Part shown: piece by piece, positions 37,454 to 48,000 of the stretch
How the letters are laid out: each line of letters begins with the position of its first letter
Position numbering within the stretch: the first letter of the stretch is position 1
Origin: Hyphomicrobium sp.
GTDB lineage: Bacteria; Pseudomonadota; Alphaproteobacteria; Rhizobiales; Hyphomicrobiaceae
Direction of reading: 5' to 3'
NCBI GenBank assembly: GCA_016716675.1
Contig: JADJVG010000006.1
Coordinates: 1-64,000 of the forward strand
DNA: 64,000 nt
Notes under the pieces: generated by a model
What the model saw: only the letters and a program-made list of their open reading frames with translations
What the model was told of the DNA's origin: nothing
Databases searched by the model: none
Translations under genes and position numbers: made by a program

Positions 37454-38401
37454 ATGACGATGCAAAGCGACATTGGCCAGGCCGAGGCCCTGCCGGACTT
37501 CCTGATAGAGCCGAGTGTTAGCGACTACATCCAGCTGATGAAGCCGCGCGTCATGACACTCGTCATTTTGACGGCGCTGGCTGCGATGGTTGCGGCGCCC
37601 GGCTCGTTGCATCCGGTCATCGGGTTTATTGCTATTCTGTCGATTGCCGTCGGCGCAGGCGCGTCGGGCGCGCTCAATATGTGGTACGACGCCGATATCG
37701 ATGCGCGTATGGCGCGCACGGCGGCTCGTCCCTTGCCGCGCGGTCGCGTCTCTGGCACCGAGGCGTTGAGCTTCGGCACTGTCTTGGCCGTCGGCTCCGT
37801 CATGATGCTCGGCGTGCTCGTCAACTGGGCAGCCGGCGCGCTGCTGGCGCTGACGATCGCGTTCTACGTGTTTGTCTATACGATGTGGTTGAAGCGGCGC
37901 ACGCCGCACAACATTGTCATTGGCGGTGCTGCTGGAGCCTTCCCGCCGATGGTCGGCTGGGCCGCCGTTACCGGCGACGTGTCGATCCAGAGCATCCTGC
38001 TGTTTCTCATCATCTTCATGTGGACGCCGCCGCACTTCTGGGCGCTCGCGCTGTATCGCTGCCGCGATTACGAACGCGTCGGCGTGCCGATGCTGCCGGT
38101 CGTGGCCGGTCTCCCTGAAACCCGCCGCCAGATCCTGCTCTACTCGGTGTTCCTCGTTCCGCTCGCCATTGCGCCCTATTTCGTCGGCCTCGGCGGCGTG
38201 ACGTATCTGGCGTTCTCGGTGGTGCTGGGCGTTGTTTTCCTGTGGCTCGCCGTCAAGGTGTATCGCACCACTGAAGGCCGCGAGGCAGATAAGGTGGCAA
38301 AGCAGCTGTTCTGGTTCTCGATCCTTTATCTGTATCTGCTGTTCGCTGTGCTGCTCGTTGAGTCAGCCGTTATGCGCTATCTGGCAGCGGGAGTGGCGTA
38401 A
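37454..38401 (+). CDS. ctaB: Protoheme IX farnesyltransferase (heme O synthase)
   Basis: A 315-residue membrane enzyme that adds a farnesyl group to heme B, the first step to heme A for this oxidase. The prenyl-diphosphate motif NMWYDADIDARMARTAARPLP and the second motif (MWTPPHFWALALYR) are present, with about eight hydrophobic helices. It lies 110 bases after coxA and ends one base into the start of the next small gene (TAATG). Confidence 0.95.
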   Translation: MTMQSDIGQAEALPDFLIEPSVSDYIQLMKPRVMTLVILTALAAMVAAPGSLHPVIGFIAILSIAVGAGASGALNMWYDADIDARMARTAARPLPRGRVSGTEALSFGTVLAVGSVMMLGVLVNWAAGALLALTIAFYVFVYTMWLKRRTPHNIVIGGAAGAFPPMVGWAAVTGDVSIQSILLFLIIFMWTPPHFWALALYRCRDYERVGVPMLPVVAGLPETRRQILLYSVFLVPLAIAPYFVGLGGVTYLAFSVVLGVVFLWLAVKVYRTTEGREADKVAKQLFWFSILYLYLLFAVLLVESAVMRYLAAGVA

Positions 38402-38571
38402 TGACGAGTTCGACCGATGTGACCAAAAACGATACTGACGCCGCAGCCCGTATTGCGCGCCGCCGATCGATTGCCATCGCGCTGACGCTCGGGTTCATGG
38501 TCGTTCTATTTTACGCGGCGACGGTCGTGCGTTTCGGCACCGTCATCGCAAACCAAGGGGCGATGAATTGA
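38401..38571 (+). CDS. Small CoxF-like membrane protein
   Basis: A 56-residue protein with a charged N-terminus (MTSSTDVTKNDTDAAAR), an Arg cluster and one membrane helix (SIAIALTLGFMVVLFYAA). Its start overlaps the ctaB stop by one base and its stop overlaps the ctaG start by four bases. A small gene at this place, between ctaB and ctaG, is usual in Hyphomicrobiales and is called CoxF; the assignment here is by position and layout. It may help assembly of the oxidase. Confidence 0.75.
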   Translation: MTSSTDVTKNDTDAAARIARRRSIAIALTLGFMVVLFYAATVVRFGTVIANQGAMN

Positions 38572-39197
38572 CGACCGAACCGACGAGCCCTGAAACGAGC
38601 GTTGCAAAGAGCCCCGGCGCAGCGAAAGCTGCCGCGTCGTCGGGTAATCGCACCGTCGTTCTGTGGTGTCTCGGTGCGCTCGCCGTTATGAGCGGCGTGA
38701 CCGCTGCATCGCCAACGCTCTACCAGATGTTCTGTCAGGCGACGGGTTACGGTGGCACCACGCAGCGCGCGACGTCCGCGCCGACCGAAATTGTTGACCG
38801 GATGATCAACGTCCGCTTCGACGCCAATATCTCACCGCAGCTGCATTGGAAGTTCGAACCGGTGCAGCCGACCGTGGACGTCAAACTCGGCGAACATACA
38901 CTGGCGTTTTTCCGGGCGACGAATTTGTCAGACAAGCCATTGACGGGCACGGCCGCATTCAATGTGGCGCCTGAAGCGATGGGGCTGTATTTCAGCAAGA
39001 TCGAGTGCTTCTGCTTCACCGAGCAGACGCTTCAGCCAGGCCAGTCGGTCGAAATGCCGGTGACGTTCTTCGTCGATCCGAAAATGCTCGAAGATCGCGA
39101 TACGCGGCACCTGACGAATATCACGCTCAGTTACGTGTTCTATCCGGTAAAGGAAACGGCTGTGACAGCAACCGTTGCTGCGCCGCAGGTTGAGTAG
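38568..39197 (+). CDS. ctaG: Cytochrome c oxidase assembly protein CtaG (Cox11)
   Basis: A 209-residue copper chaperone that delivers copper to the CuB site of CoxA. One N-terminal anchor helix (VVLWCLGALAVMSGVTAAS) is followed by a periplasmic domain with the copper motif ECFCFTEQTL (two Cys) and YFSKIECF. The start is a TTG that overlaps the stop of the small gene before it (TTGA), a coupled start. The nearest later ATG would remove the anchor. Confidence 0.93.
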   Translation: MTTEPTSPETSVAKSPGAAKAAASSGNRTVVLWCLGALAVMSGVTAASPTLYQMFCQATGYGGTTQRATSAPTEIVDRMINVRFDANISPQLHWKFEPVQPTVDVKLGEHTLAFFRATNLSDKPLTGTAAFNVAPEAMGLYFSKIECFCFTEQTLQPGQSVEMPVTFFVDPKMLEDRDTRHLTNITLSYVFYPVKETAVTATVAAPQVE

Positions 39198-39346
39198 GAC
39201 GGCAACTGAGAAAACCCATTCCGCATCGCTTTGATGCGGCGAGACGAGACGACGGAGACATACGACGACCGGCGGTGCCGCGAGGCTCATGCACGGGGAC
39301 AATAAACAACGCGAAATAATTGACTTCGGGGACGACGGAGACAGAA

Positions 39347-40282
39347 ATGGCTGATACTCACGCAAAGCATCACGACTACCACCTTGTTGACCCAAGCCCA
39401 TGGCCGCTTGCGGCATCGGTTTCGGTGTTTATCGCAGCCGTTGGCGGCATTGCCTGGATGCGCACGAACATCGACGGCGAAGGCGTGTTCGGCGTCACCG
39501 GACCATGGTTGTTCGGCGTCGGCATGGCGTTGCTCATCGCAACCGCCTGGCTGTGGTGGCTTGACGTGATCCGCGAAGCCAACCGCGGCGACCACACGCC
39601 CGTCGTGCAGCTTCACCTGCGCTACGGCATGATCTTGTTCATTGCCTCGGAAGTCATGTTCTTCGTCGCCTGGTTCTGGGCTTACTTCGACAGTTCCCTT
39701 TTCCCCGCAGGTGTCCACGAACTTGTGAACAACGCTGGCCAATTGGTCGGCCTCACCACCCGTAACGAAGTTTACGGTGGCGTCTGGCCGCCGATCCCGG
39801 CCGGTGAAGCCGGTTCGCCAGGGTACTTCGGTCATACCTTTGATCCGTGGGGCCTTCCGCTGGTCAACACGCTGATCCTGCTGACCTCGGGCTGCACGGT
39901 CACCTGGGCGCATCATGCCCTTTTGAAGAACGATCGCCGCGGTCTCATCCTCGGCTTGCTGTTGACAGTCATCCTGGGCGCCATCTTTACGGTGCTGCAG
40001 GCAGTCGAGTATAGCCACGCCGGCTTCAGCTACGCTGGCCACACCTATGGTTCGACGTTCTTCATGGCGACCGGCTTCCACGGCGCACACGTCATCATCG
40101 GAACGATCTTCCTGGCCGTCTGCTTGATCCGTGCGATGCGCGGCGCCTTCTCGCCAAAGCAGCACTTCGGTTTCGAAGCTGCGGCTTGGTATTGGCACTT
40201 CGTTGACGTGGTCTGGCTGTTCCTGTTCGCCTGCATCTACGTTTGGGGCGCGGGCGCCGTGACGGCCGCTGCCGGCCACTAA
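39347..40282 (+). CDS. coxC: Cytochrome c oxidase subunit III
   Basis: A 311-residue membrane subunit with seven hydrophobic helices. The typical segments YHLVDPSPWPL at the N-terminus, FIASEVMFFVAWFWAYFDSS in the middle and HFGFEAAAWYWHFVDVVWLFLF at the end are present. It stabilises subunit I and has bound lipids in known structures. The start at 39347 (MADTHAKHHD) fits the family; a 149-base gap separates it from ctaG. A strong terminator follows. Confidence 0.95.
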   Translation: MADTHAKHHDYHLVDPSPWPLAASVSVFIAAVGGIAWMRTNIDGEGVFGVTGPWLFGVGMALLIATAWLWWLDVIREANRGDHTPVVQLHLRYGMILFIASEVMFFVAWFWAYFDSSLFPAGVHELVNNAGQLVGLTTRNEVYGGVWPPIPAGEAGSPGYFGHTFDPWGLPLVNTLILLTSGCTVTWAHHALLKNDRRGLILGLLLTVILGAIFTVLQAVEYSHAGFSYAGHTYGSTFFMATGFHGAHVIIGTIFLAVCLIRAMRGAFSPKQHFGFEAAAWYWHFVDVVWLFLFACIYVWGAGAVTAAAGH

Positions 40283-40306
40283 CCCGGCTGACGGATACAC
40301 TTTGCG

Positions 40307-40342
40307 CAAGAGGCGGCCTTGGTGCCGCCTCTTGTCGTTTTT
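40307..40342 (+). terminator. Rho-independent terminator after coxC
   Basis: CAAGAGGCGGC and GCCGCCTCTTG form an 11-pair perfect stem with a six-base loop, followed by TCGTTTTT. Genes downstream (DUF983, surf1) need their own promoter or depend on read-through. Confidence 0.9.
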
Positions 40343-40448
40343 GGGCGTGACCTTCTGGCCGCAAAGCCACCCGCCGTGGCGATGTCTCGCGTTGCCAGCC
40401 CCGCCGCAGCGGCCCATGGTCGGCCGAAATCGTTGCATCATTGCCTGC

Positions 40449-40850
40449 ATGGAGGCTGCATTGCCGAACTCATCCGCGTCGAACTCAGCCACACCCGTCG
40501 CGCCGTTGACCGCTGGTATTCTCTGCAAGTGTCCGCGGTGCGGTAAAGGCCCGTTGTTCGTGCATTTATTGAATATGCGCGACTCCTGTTCTGGCTGCGG
40601 CCTCGACTACAAGTTCGTCGATACGGGCGATGGCCCCGCCGTCTTCGCCATCTTCATCCTCGGATTTTTGAGCATGGGCGCGGCGATGATCGCCGAGTTC
40701 AAATTCGGCGTGCCGTGGTGGGGCCATGTTTTGCTGCTCGGTGTCGCGATGCCCATTTTCGCGGTCGCGCTGCTGCGCTTTTTGAAAGCGACGCTGATCG
40801 CGTTGCAATTCAAGAACAAGGCCGAAGAAGGCCGCTTGCATAAGGATTAA
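40449..40850 (+). CDS. DUF983 family membrane protein
   Basis: About 133 residues. It has a zinc-ribbon-like start (ILCKCPRCGKGPLF and CSGCGLDY, two Cys pairs) and two membrane helices (VFAIFILGFLSMGAAMI and HVLLLGVAMPIFAVALLRF). DUF983 proteins lie between coxC and surf1 in most Hyphomicrobiales and are thought to aid oxidase biogenesis. The ATG at 40449 is my choice from conservation; upstream starts exist. Confidence 0.85.
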   Translation: MEAALPNSSASNSATPVAPLTAGILCKCPRCGKGPLFVHLLNMRDSCSGCGLDYKFVDTGDGPAVFAIFILGFLSMGAAMIAEFKFGVPWWGHVLLLGVAMPIFAVALLRFLKATLIALQFKNKAEEGRLHKD

Positions 40851-40857
40851 GCCGCAT

Positions 40858-41679
40858 ATGCTCGAACGCTGGCGCGCCGCCGGACTTCTGGGACCCGCAC
40901 TGCTGACGCTCGTTATGCTGCCGGTGTTGCTGGTGCTCGGCACGTGGCAGTTGCAACGGCTGGGGTGGAAACAGGATCTGATCGCCAAGCTCGAAGCGCG
41001 CGTCGCGGCCGAGCCGGTGTCGTATACGTCTGTTCTGGCAGAGTTCCATAAATCATCGCCCGACCTCAATACCGGCGACGTTGAGTATATGCGCGTGCGT
41101 GTGACGGGCACCTTCGATCATGCGGAAGAGCGCCACGTTTATGCGCCCCGCTCGTCGAGCCAGGGCTGGAACGTGTTCACGCTTTTGAAGCCGGAGGGTG
41201 GTCAGCCGCCGGTCTACGTCAATCGCGGCTGGGTGCCCGACAAATTCAAAGACCCGGCAACCCGCGCCGAGGGGCAAATCACCGGCCCGGTCACGATTAC
41301 CGGACTTGTCCGGCTCGATGATCCAAAGACCATGTTTGCGGCGCCCAACGACCCGAAAGGCAACCGCTGGTACCAGCGCGACACCTGGGCAATGCGCTGG
41401 GGCGAAAAAGGACCGCCCTCGCCGGAAGAACTATCGCTGATGCGCTTGCAGGGCTACGCGCCATTCTCGATCGATGCCGAAGCCGAGCCAGCCAATCCCG
41501 GTGAATGGCCGAAGGGCGGCACGACCGAAGTCCATTTGCCGAATTCGCATCTGCAGTATGTCGTGACGTGGTACGGCTTAGCGCTGACGCTAATTGTGAT
41601 TTTCGTGGTCTATGCCCGCCAAAGGCTGGCCGAATATGACCAAAAAAGCGCCTACAACCATAATGCAGCCTGTGTGTAG
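40858..41679 (+). CDS. SURF1-family oxidase assembly protein
   Basis: A 273-residue protein with one helix at each end (LLGPALLTLVMLPVLLVLGTWQL and YGLALTLIVIFVVYA) and a periplasmic domain between them. The LGTWQLQRLGWKQ and VYVNRGWVPDKF motifs are the SURF1 signature. It takes part in heme A insertion into subunit I. It follows DUF983 by eight bases, so the two are co-transcribed. Confidence 0.93.
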   Translation: MLERWRAAGLLGPALLTLVMLPVLLVLGTWQLQRLGWKQDLIAKLEARVAAEPVSYTSVLAEFHKSSPDLNTGDVEYMRVRVTGTFDHAEERHVYAPRSSSQGWNVFTLLKPEGGQPPVYVNRGWVPDKFKDPATRAEGQITGPVTITGLVRLDDPKTMFAAPNDPKGNRWYQRDTWAMRWGEKGPPSPEELSLMRLQGYAPFSIDAEAEPANPGEWPKGGTTEVHLPNSHLQYVVTWYGLALTLIVIFVVYARQRLAEYDQKSAYNHNAACV

Positions 41680-41782
41680 CATTGCCGTCACCCACAGCTA
41701 GACTTGTCCGGCGTGGATCATGGCACTAGGGTCCGCGCACTCTTACTTTAGACGTGCTGAGACTTGCAAAGAGGCCTGCCCT

Positions 41783-43186
41783 TTGAACTACATTTCGACA
41801 CGAGGCACGGCGCCTGAACTCGCCTTCGACGATGTTGTGTTGGCTGGACTGGCGCGTGACGGCGGGCTGTATCTCCCGAAATCCTGGCCGGTGCTCTCCG
41901 CCGAGACGATCCGGGCGTTCAAGACCAAATCGTTCGCCGACATTGCCGTCGAAGTTATCTTGCCGTTTGTCGGCGATACGATCTCGCGTGCTGACCTGAA
42001 GCGCATGGCAGACGCCGCCTATGCTGGCTTCGGTGATCCCACCGTCGCGCCGCTCGTCGAGCTGGCACCCGGGCGCTACATCCTCGAACTCTTCCACGGC
42101 CCGACGCTGGCGTTCAAAGACGTCGCCATGCAGTTACTCGCTCGCCTCATGGATCACGTGCTCGAAAAGCGCGGCGCACGGGCGACCATCGTCGGCGCAA
42201 CCTCTGGCGACACCGGCGGGGCGGCGATCGAAGCGTTCCGCGCGTCGAAGCGCGTCGATGTGGTGATCCTGTTCCCGGACGGCCGCGTCTCGGACGTGCA
42301 GCGCCGCATGATGACGACGCCAACCGAAAAGAACGTCCACGCCGTCGCCGTCAAAGGCACGTTCGACGATTGCCAAGCGCTCGTCAAAGCCATGTTCAAC
42401 GATCATGCGTTCCGCGACCGCGTGCAGCTCTCGGGCGTCAACTCGATCAACTGGGCGCGGATCGTGGCGCAGGTCACCTACTATTTTGCAGCCGCCAGCC
42501 GCCTTGGCGCGCCTGACAAAGCGGTGTCGTTCTCGGTGCCGACCGGCAATTTCGGCGATATCTTCGCGGGCTACGTTGCGCGGCGCATGGGCCTTCCAAT
42601 CAAGCAGTTGATCGTCGCGTCGAACGAAAACGACATCCTGCCGCGCACCGTGACAACCGGCGTCTACGAAATGAAGGGCGTTGTCGCGACGTCGTCGCCG
42701 TCGATGGATATTCAGATTTCGTCGAACTTCGAGCGCTATCTGTTTGAAGCGGCCGGCCGTGATCCCGGCGTGATCCGCGGTCTTATGAAAGACCTTGCCG
42801 ACCGCAAGCGCTTTGAACTTGGCGCCTTGTGGCCCATCGTGAAAGCAGACTTTGCCGCCGCCGCCGCATCGGAAAGCGATGTCGCAACCTGCATCCGCGA
42901 GACAAAAGCGAAATACGGCTATGTGCTTGATCCGCATACCGCCTGCGGTGTGGTGGCTGCGGATCGTGTTGGCACGAGCGGCGATATGGTCGTGCTCGCG
43001 ACCGCCCATCCGGCCAAATTCCCCGACGCAATCGAGGCCATAACGGGCGCACGCCCGGGCCTACCGGCGCGCCTTGCCGATCTCATGACGGACGCAGAAC
43101 GCTTCGACGTGGTTGCCAACGATCTGGCAACGGTAGAACAGTTCGTCGAGCGCGTGGCTCAGGCGTCCATAAAGGCGGCAGGATGA
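41783..43186 (+). CDS. thrC: Threonine synthase
   Basis: A 467-residue PLP enzyme that converts O-phosphohomoserine to threonine. The N-terminus NYISTRGTAPELAFDDV is typical, which points to the TTG at 41783 as the start, with AGAGG upstream. The PLP Lys is in GPTLAFKDVAMQ and the phosphate loop is in GATSGDTGGAA. It overlaps the M16 peptidase start by four bases (ATGA). Homoserine kinase (thrB) is about 8 kb downstream on the other strand. Confidence 0.94.
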   Translation: MNYISTRGTAPELAFDDVVLAGLARDGGLYLPKSWPVLSAETIRAFKTKSFADIAVEVILPFVGDTISRADLKRMADAAYAGFGDPTVAPLVELAPGRYILELFHGPTLAFKDVAMQLLARLMDHVLEKRGARATIVGATSGDTGGAAIEAFRASKRVDVVILFPDGRVSDVQRRMMTTPTEKNVHAVAVKGTFDDCQALVKAMFNDHAFRDRVQLSGVNSINWARIVAQVTYYFAAASRLGAPDKAVSFSVPTGNFGDIFAGYVARRMGLPIKQLIVASNENDILPRTVTTGVYEMKGVVATSSPSMDIQISSNFERYLFEAAGRDPGVIRGLMKDLADRKRFELGALWPIVKADFAAAAASESDVATCIRETKAKYGYVLDPHTACGVVAADRVGTSGDMVVLATAHPAKFPDAIEAITGARPGLPARLADLMTDAERFDVVANDLATVEQFVERVAQASIKAAG

Positions 43187-44478
43187 GCACGAACGTCACG
43201 ACACTGTCCAACGGATTGCGTGTTGCTTCCCATGCGATGGGGCATCTGGAGACGGTGTCGCTTGGTGTTTGGGTGGCGTCCGGCGCACGCCATGAGCGGC
43301 CGGAGCAGCACGGGCTCTCGCACTTGCTCGAACATATGGCCTTCAAAGGCACGTCCGAGCGCACCGCCCAGCGGATCGCAGAAGAGATCGAAGACATTGG
43401 CGGCGATCTCAACGCCGCGACCGGCCTCGATATGACCGCCTATTATGCGCGCGTGCTGAAGGGCGACGACCACATCGCCCTCAACATTCTGGCCGACATT
43501 CTGCTCAATTCGAGCTTCGACGCGGGCGAACTCGACAAAGAACGCACGGTCATCCAGCAGGAGATCGCGGCGGCTCAGGACGACCCCGACGACCTCGTTT
43601 TCGAACTGGCCCAGGAAGCGGCATTCCCTGATCAGGCGCTCGGCAGGCCGATCCTCGGCACGGAAGCCAGCGTCGGCGCGCTGCAAGCCAAAGATCTCAG
43701 GGCCTTCCTGGCCGAACATTATACGCCGGAAGCCATGATCGTGTCGGCAGCCGGCGCTATCGACCACGAAAAATTAGTTCGCCACGTTGAGGCCCTATTC
43801 GGTGGGCTCACTCGTCGGGAATCACGAGGAGAACAGAAGGCCCGTTACGAAGGTGGCGTGGCGGCCTCGGCGCGGCCGTTCGAACAAAGCCATGTCGTCA
43901 TTGGTCTGCCAGGGCCTTCGTATCTCGAAGACGACTTTTACGCGGCGCAGGTGTTTTCCGGGTTGTTCGGCGGCGGAATGTCTTCGCGGCTGTTCCAGGA
44001 GATCCGCGAGAACCGTGGTCTCTGTTATGCGATCTATTCATCGGTCTGGGGATTGAGGGACGCCGGAATGCTTGCTGTGCATGCCGCCACTGGACCCGAC
44101 AGAATTGAGCAACTCGCGGCGATCGTCGCCGAGCAGTTGAACGACATTGCCGGCGACGGCCCAAGCGCTGCCGAGCTGCAGCGTTCGAGCGCTCAACTCA
44201 AGGCGGGATTATTGATGGCGCTGGAAAGCTCGTCGGTTCGTGCCGAACAGATGGCGCGCCACCTGCTGACCTACAACGAATTGATCCCGGCCAAAGAATT
44301 GGTGGCGCGCGTCGATGCCGTCACCCGCGATGGCGTGCGCGATGTGGCCGAGCGTTTTGCGAGCTCAGTTCCATCCGTCGCGGTTGTTGGCTCCGGTAAG
44401 AAATCGCGATCACAGGCGCAACGGACCGCTGATATCATGACGCGGACCCCGCTTCGCGCCGTAGCACTGGGGACGTGA
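43183..44478 (+). CDS. M16 family zinc peptidase (mitochondrial processing peptidase-like)
   Basis: A 431-residue peptidase. The zinc site is HLLEH (47-51) and the third ligand is Glu127 in TVIQQE, giving the HxxEH-x75-E pattern of active M16 enzymes. The C-terminal half (from about 220) is the inactive repeat with the glycine-rich loop (FGGGMSSRLFQEIRENRGL). Related alphaproteobacterial proteins are the bacterial counterparts of the beta subunit of mitochondrial processing peptidase. It is coupled to thrC and followed by the GNAT gene nine bases later. Confidence 0.93.
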   Translation: MSTNVTTLSNGLRVASHAMGHLETVSLGVWVASGARHERPEQHGLSHLLEHMAFKGTSERTAQRIAEEIEDIGGDLNAATGLDMTAYYARVLKGDDHIALNILADILLNSSFDAGELDKERTVIQQEIAAAQDDPDDLVFELAQEAAFPDQALGRPILGTEASVGALQAKDLRAFLAEHYTPEAMIVSAAGAIDHEKLVRHVEALFGGLTRRESRGEQKARYEGGVAASARPFEQSHVVIGLPGPSYLEDDFYAAQVFSGLFGGGMSSRLFQEIRENRGLCYAIYSSVWGLRDAGMLAVHAATGPDRIEQLAAIVAEQLNDIAGDGPSAAELQRSSAQLKAGLLMALESSSVRAEQMARHLLTYNELIPAKELVARVDAVTRDGVRDVAERFASSVPSVAVVGSGKKSRSQAQRTADIMTRTPLRAVALGT

Positions 44479-44487
44479 GACCAGCTC

Positions 44488-45096
44488 ATGGCATTCCTGC
44501 GGTCAGCGCTGCCTGAGGATTACCTGGATACGATCCGGGGGCAGACGCTTGTTTTGCGGCCGCCGACCGTTGCCGATTATACGCAATGGGCGGAGCTGCG
44601 TGCGCAGAGTCGCGCCCATCTAACGCCGTGGGAACCGTCGTGGGCGCGCGATGATCTTTCCCGCCAGATGTATCGCCGCCGCTTGCGCGCTTACGCCAAG
44701 GATGTGCGCGACGACATGGGCTTCTCGTTTTTTATTTCCGATGCGGTGACCGAGGCGCTGCTTGGTGGCATCACGCTGTCGAACGTCCGTCGTGGCTCGG
44801 CGCAGACCGCGGTTCTCGGATATTGGATCGGCAAGCCCTACGCCGCCCAGGGGCGTATGACGGAGGCCGTCAGAACGCTTTTACCGTTCGCCTTTAAAAC
44901 TGCTCGCCTGCATCGGCTGGAAGCAGCCTGTATGCCGGCCAACACCGCATCGATCCGTGTGCTCGAACGGAACGGATTCAGCCGCGAAGGGCTGGCGCGC
45001 TCGTATCTGAAGATCAACGGGCGCTGGGAAGACCACTTGCTGTTTGCAACCCTCGCTGACGACCACATTTTAGCGCCAAATTCAGGGGGGCGCTGA
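44488..45096 (+). CDS. GNAT family N-acetyltransferase, RimJ-like
   Basis: A 202-residue acetyltransferase of the RimJ/RimL subgroup, which acetylates N-termini of ribosomal or other proteins. The pattern TLVLRPPTVADYTQWAELR and the acetyl-CoA loop region (YWIGKPYAAQGRMTEA, LEAACMPANTASIRVLERNGF) are present. The exact substrate cannot be told. Its stop overlaps the start of the GGDEF-EAL gene (TGATG), so both are likely co-expressed. Confidence 0.88.
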   Translation: MAFLRSALPEDYLDTIRGQTLVLRPPTVADYTQWAELRAQSRAHLTPWEPSWARDDLSRQMYRRRLRAYAKDVRDDMGFSFFISDAVTEALLGGITLSNVRRGSAQTAVLGYWIGKPYAAQGRMTEAVRTLLPFAFKTARLHRLEAACMPANTASIRVLERNGFSREGLARSYLKINGRWEDHLLFATLADDHILAPNSGGR

Positions 45097-48000
45097 TGAC
45101 GCCGGGGGGCAACAGGGCACGAGGGTGGTGGAACTTGAAACTGACAACGGCCACGCGCTGGTTTGTGCGTGTTGTGGTGTCGTGTCTGATGACACTGCTT
45201 GCCGTCAACGCCGCCCATGCGTTGGACCCAATCGTCGTTCAGCCCGATCTTGAGCGTATCGAAGTCACCACGCTTGGCGAGGCCTACGAAGGCCGCGGCG
45301 ATAGTCTGCAGGTCGAAACGGCCGCCGGCGCCGATGGCGTGACAGGCCGCATGACGGTGCGATCATCCGTGCCGGGCGCCAACCCAAATTGGATGGTGTT
45401 CGCGCTCTCGAACAAGACCGACAAGCAGATGGAACGGTGGCTGACCGCCGACCGCTACACGGTCAGCGGTTCCGGCACCGTCTGGCCGGACCTCGATGCA
45501 CGCCGCATCGAGGCTGTGACGCCGTCGATCGGCTTTGTTCCAGAACGCATCAAGAGCGACAACGCCGACGTGTTCCGCATTACGCTGGAGCCCGGCCAGA
45601 CCATCACCTACGTCGCCGAGCTTTCGACCGAGCGGTTCGCGCGTATCTATTTGTGGAAGCCGATCGACTACGAAATCAAAACCCGCGACCGCCAGTTGTT
45701 CAACGGGGCGATGCTTGGGTTGACTGGCCTTCTGGCCATCTTCCTGACAGCGGTGTTTGCCGCCAACCACAAGATCATCTTCCCTGCCGCCGCCCTCGTG
45801 TCGTGGTCGGTGTTGACATACCTATGCGTCGATTTCGGCTTCTTCCATAAGCTGTTCAACCTGCGACCCGAGGACAACGCGGTTTATAGAGCTGCAACGG
45901 AGTCGGCGATTGCCGCGAGCTTCGTCATCTTCCTGGCGACGTTCCTGCGGCTCAGCATGTGGCACGGCTTGGTGCGCATGTTGATCGGCGTGTGGATGGT
46001 CGCGCAATTGGCGCTGGTCGCGGTCGCGGTGATCGATCCGCGGTTGTCGGCAACGTTTGCGCGGCTGTCATTCATGGCGATCGGCGGCGCTGGCGGTATG
46101 TTCACGCTCTACCTTGCGGTACGCGGACAGGATCGCGCCCAATCGTTGGTGCCGACGTGGGTGCTGTTCCTGGTGTGGATCTTCGCAGCCGGCATGACGC
46201 TCTCCGGACGCTTGTCGGGCGACATGGTCGTCACCGGTCTGGTTGCAGGTTTGGTGCTGGTCGTCATTCTGCTTGGCTTTACGGTGACGCAATACGCCTT
46301 CCGCTCGCTTGACCCGGTTTATGCGGGCGCGCCGACGGAGTTGCAGGCGCGTTCACTGGCTCTTGCCGGTTCCGGCTCGATCGTGTGGGAATGGAACATC
46401 CGCCGCGACGAGTTCAAGGTCGGCCCCGAAATAGAAATGGCGCTGGCGCTGATGCCGGGAGAACTCTCGTGCAAGGTCGATGACTTCCTGCGCCATGTGC
46501 ACCCGACCGACAAAGAGCGGTTCCGCGTCATGCTGGTCTCGGCGCAAGAGCGTGCGGGCGTTAAAATCCGCACCGATTTCCGCATGCGCCATGCCGACAA
46601 CAGCTGGCGCTGGTTCGAACTCGAAGCCGCCAGCGTACCGAATGCCGATGGCCGGACGCTGCGCTGCGTCGGTCTCATTCGCGACGTGTCGGATGCCAAG
46701 CGCGCCCACGAACGGCTGCTGCATGACGCCGTCCATTGCAGCCTGACCGGACTTCCGAACCGCGAACTGTTTCTCGATCGCCTCAAAACGGCGGTCGCGC
46801 GCGCCAAGACCGATAGCACCATCCGGCCAGCGGTCATCTTCATCGACCTCGACAAATTCAAGAGCGTCAACGCATCGTTCGGCTTGGTGCGTGGCGATAG
46901 TTTGCTGCTCACCGTCGCGCGCCGCTTGCAACGCCATCTCGGCGCCCACGACACGGTTGCCCGCGTCGGCGGCGATCAATTCGCGATGCTGTTCATCGGC
47001 GAGCAGGATGCCCGCAATCTCGCATCACTGGCCGAGCGTGTCCGCCGGTCGCTGCGCGCGCCGATCCCGCTTGCCAACCAGGAAATCGTGTTGACCGGCT
47101 CGATCGGTATCGCGATCTGGGATCAAGAACACACCTTGGACGATGACCTGCTGAAAGAAGCAGAACTCGCCATGTATCGCGCCAAGCGCGGCGGTGCGGA
47201 CCGCATCGAAGTGTTCGAGCCCGATATGCGGCGCGATCGCGATGATCGCGTGCAGATCGAGAGCGATTTGCGCAAGGCGCTCGAAAAGGGCCAGCTCAAG
47301 GTTTTGTATCAGCCGATCGTCTATCTGCCGACCAAGGAGCTGGCGGGTTTCGAAGCGCTGGTACGCTGGGATCATCCGAAACACGGCATGTTGAACCCGG
47401 TGGCGTTTGTGCCGGTTGCCGAAGAATCTGATCTGATCATCAAGCTTGGTTCGCACGTCTTGCTGCGCGCGGCGAAGGATTGCGCCAAGTGGCAGCAGGA
47501 ACTGCCGCGTGCCGACCGGCCATTGTTCGTCAGCGTCAACGTCTCGAGCCGCCAGCTCTTCAAGCCGGAATCGGTCCAGGAAATTCGCCATATCCTCGGG
47601 CGCAATATCGTGCCGCGCGGCGGGCTGCGCCTAGAGATCACCGAGACGCTGGTGATGGAAAATCCGGAGCAGGCGATCGAGGTTCTTGAATCGTTGCGCG
47701 GAGCAGGCGCTGAATTGGCGCTCGACGATTTCGGAACCGGATATTCGTCGCTCGCTTATTTGCAGCGGTTCCCATTCGATACTATCAAGATCGACCGCGA
47801 ACTCGTCCGCGCATCGAGCTCGGGTGGCGGCGCCGCCATCATGCGTTCCATCGTGGCACTGGCGCACGAACTGTCGAAGAAGGTTGTGGCCGAGGGCGTC
47901 GAGCAGAATGAAGAAGCGGTGTTCCTGCGCACCATCGGGTGCGAGTACGCTCAGGGTTACCACTTCGGCGAGCCGATCCCGGAACGCGACGTTCTGCAAT

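Noticed and set aside
39287..40528. 413-residue minus-strand open frame
   Set aside because: It lies opposite coxC, which is certain.
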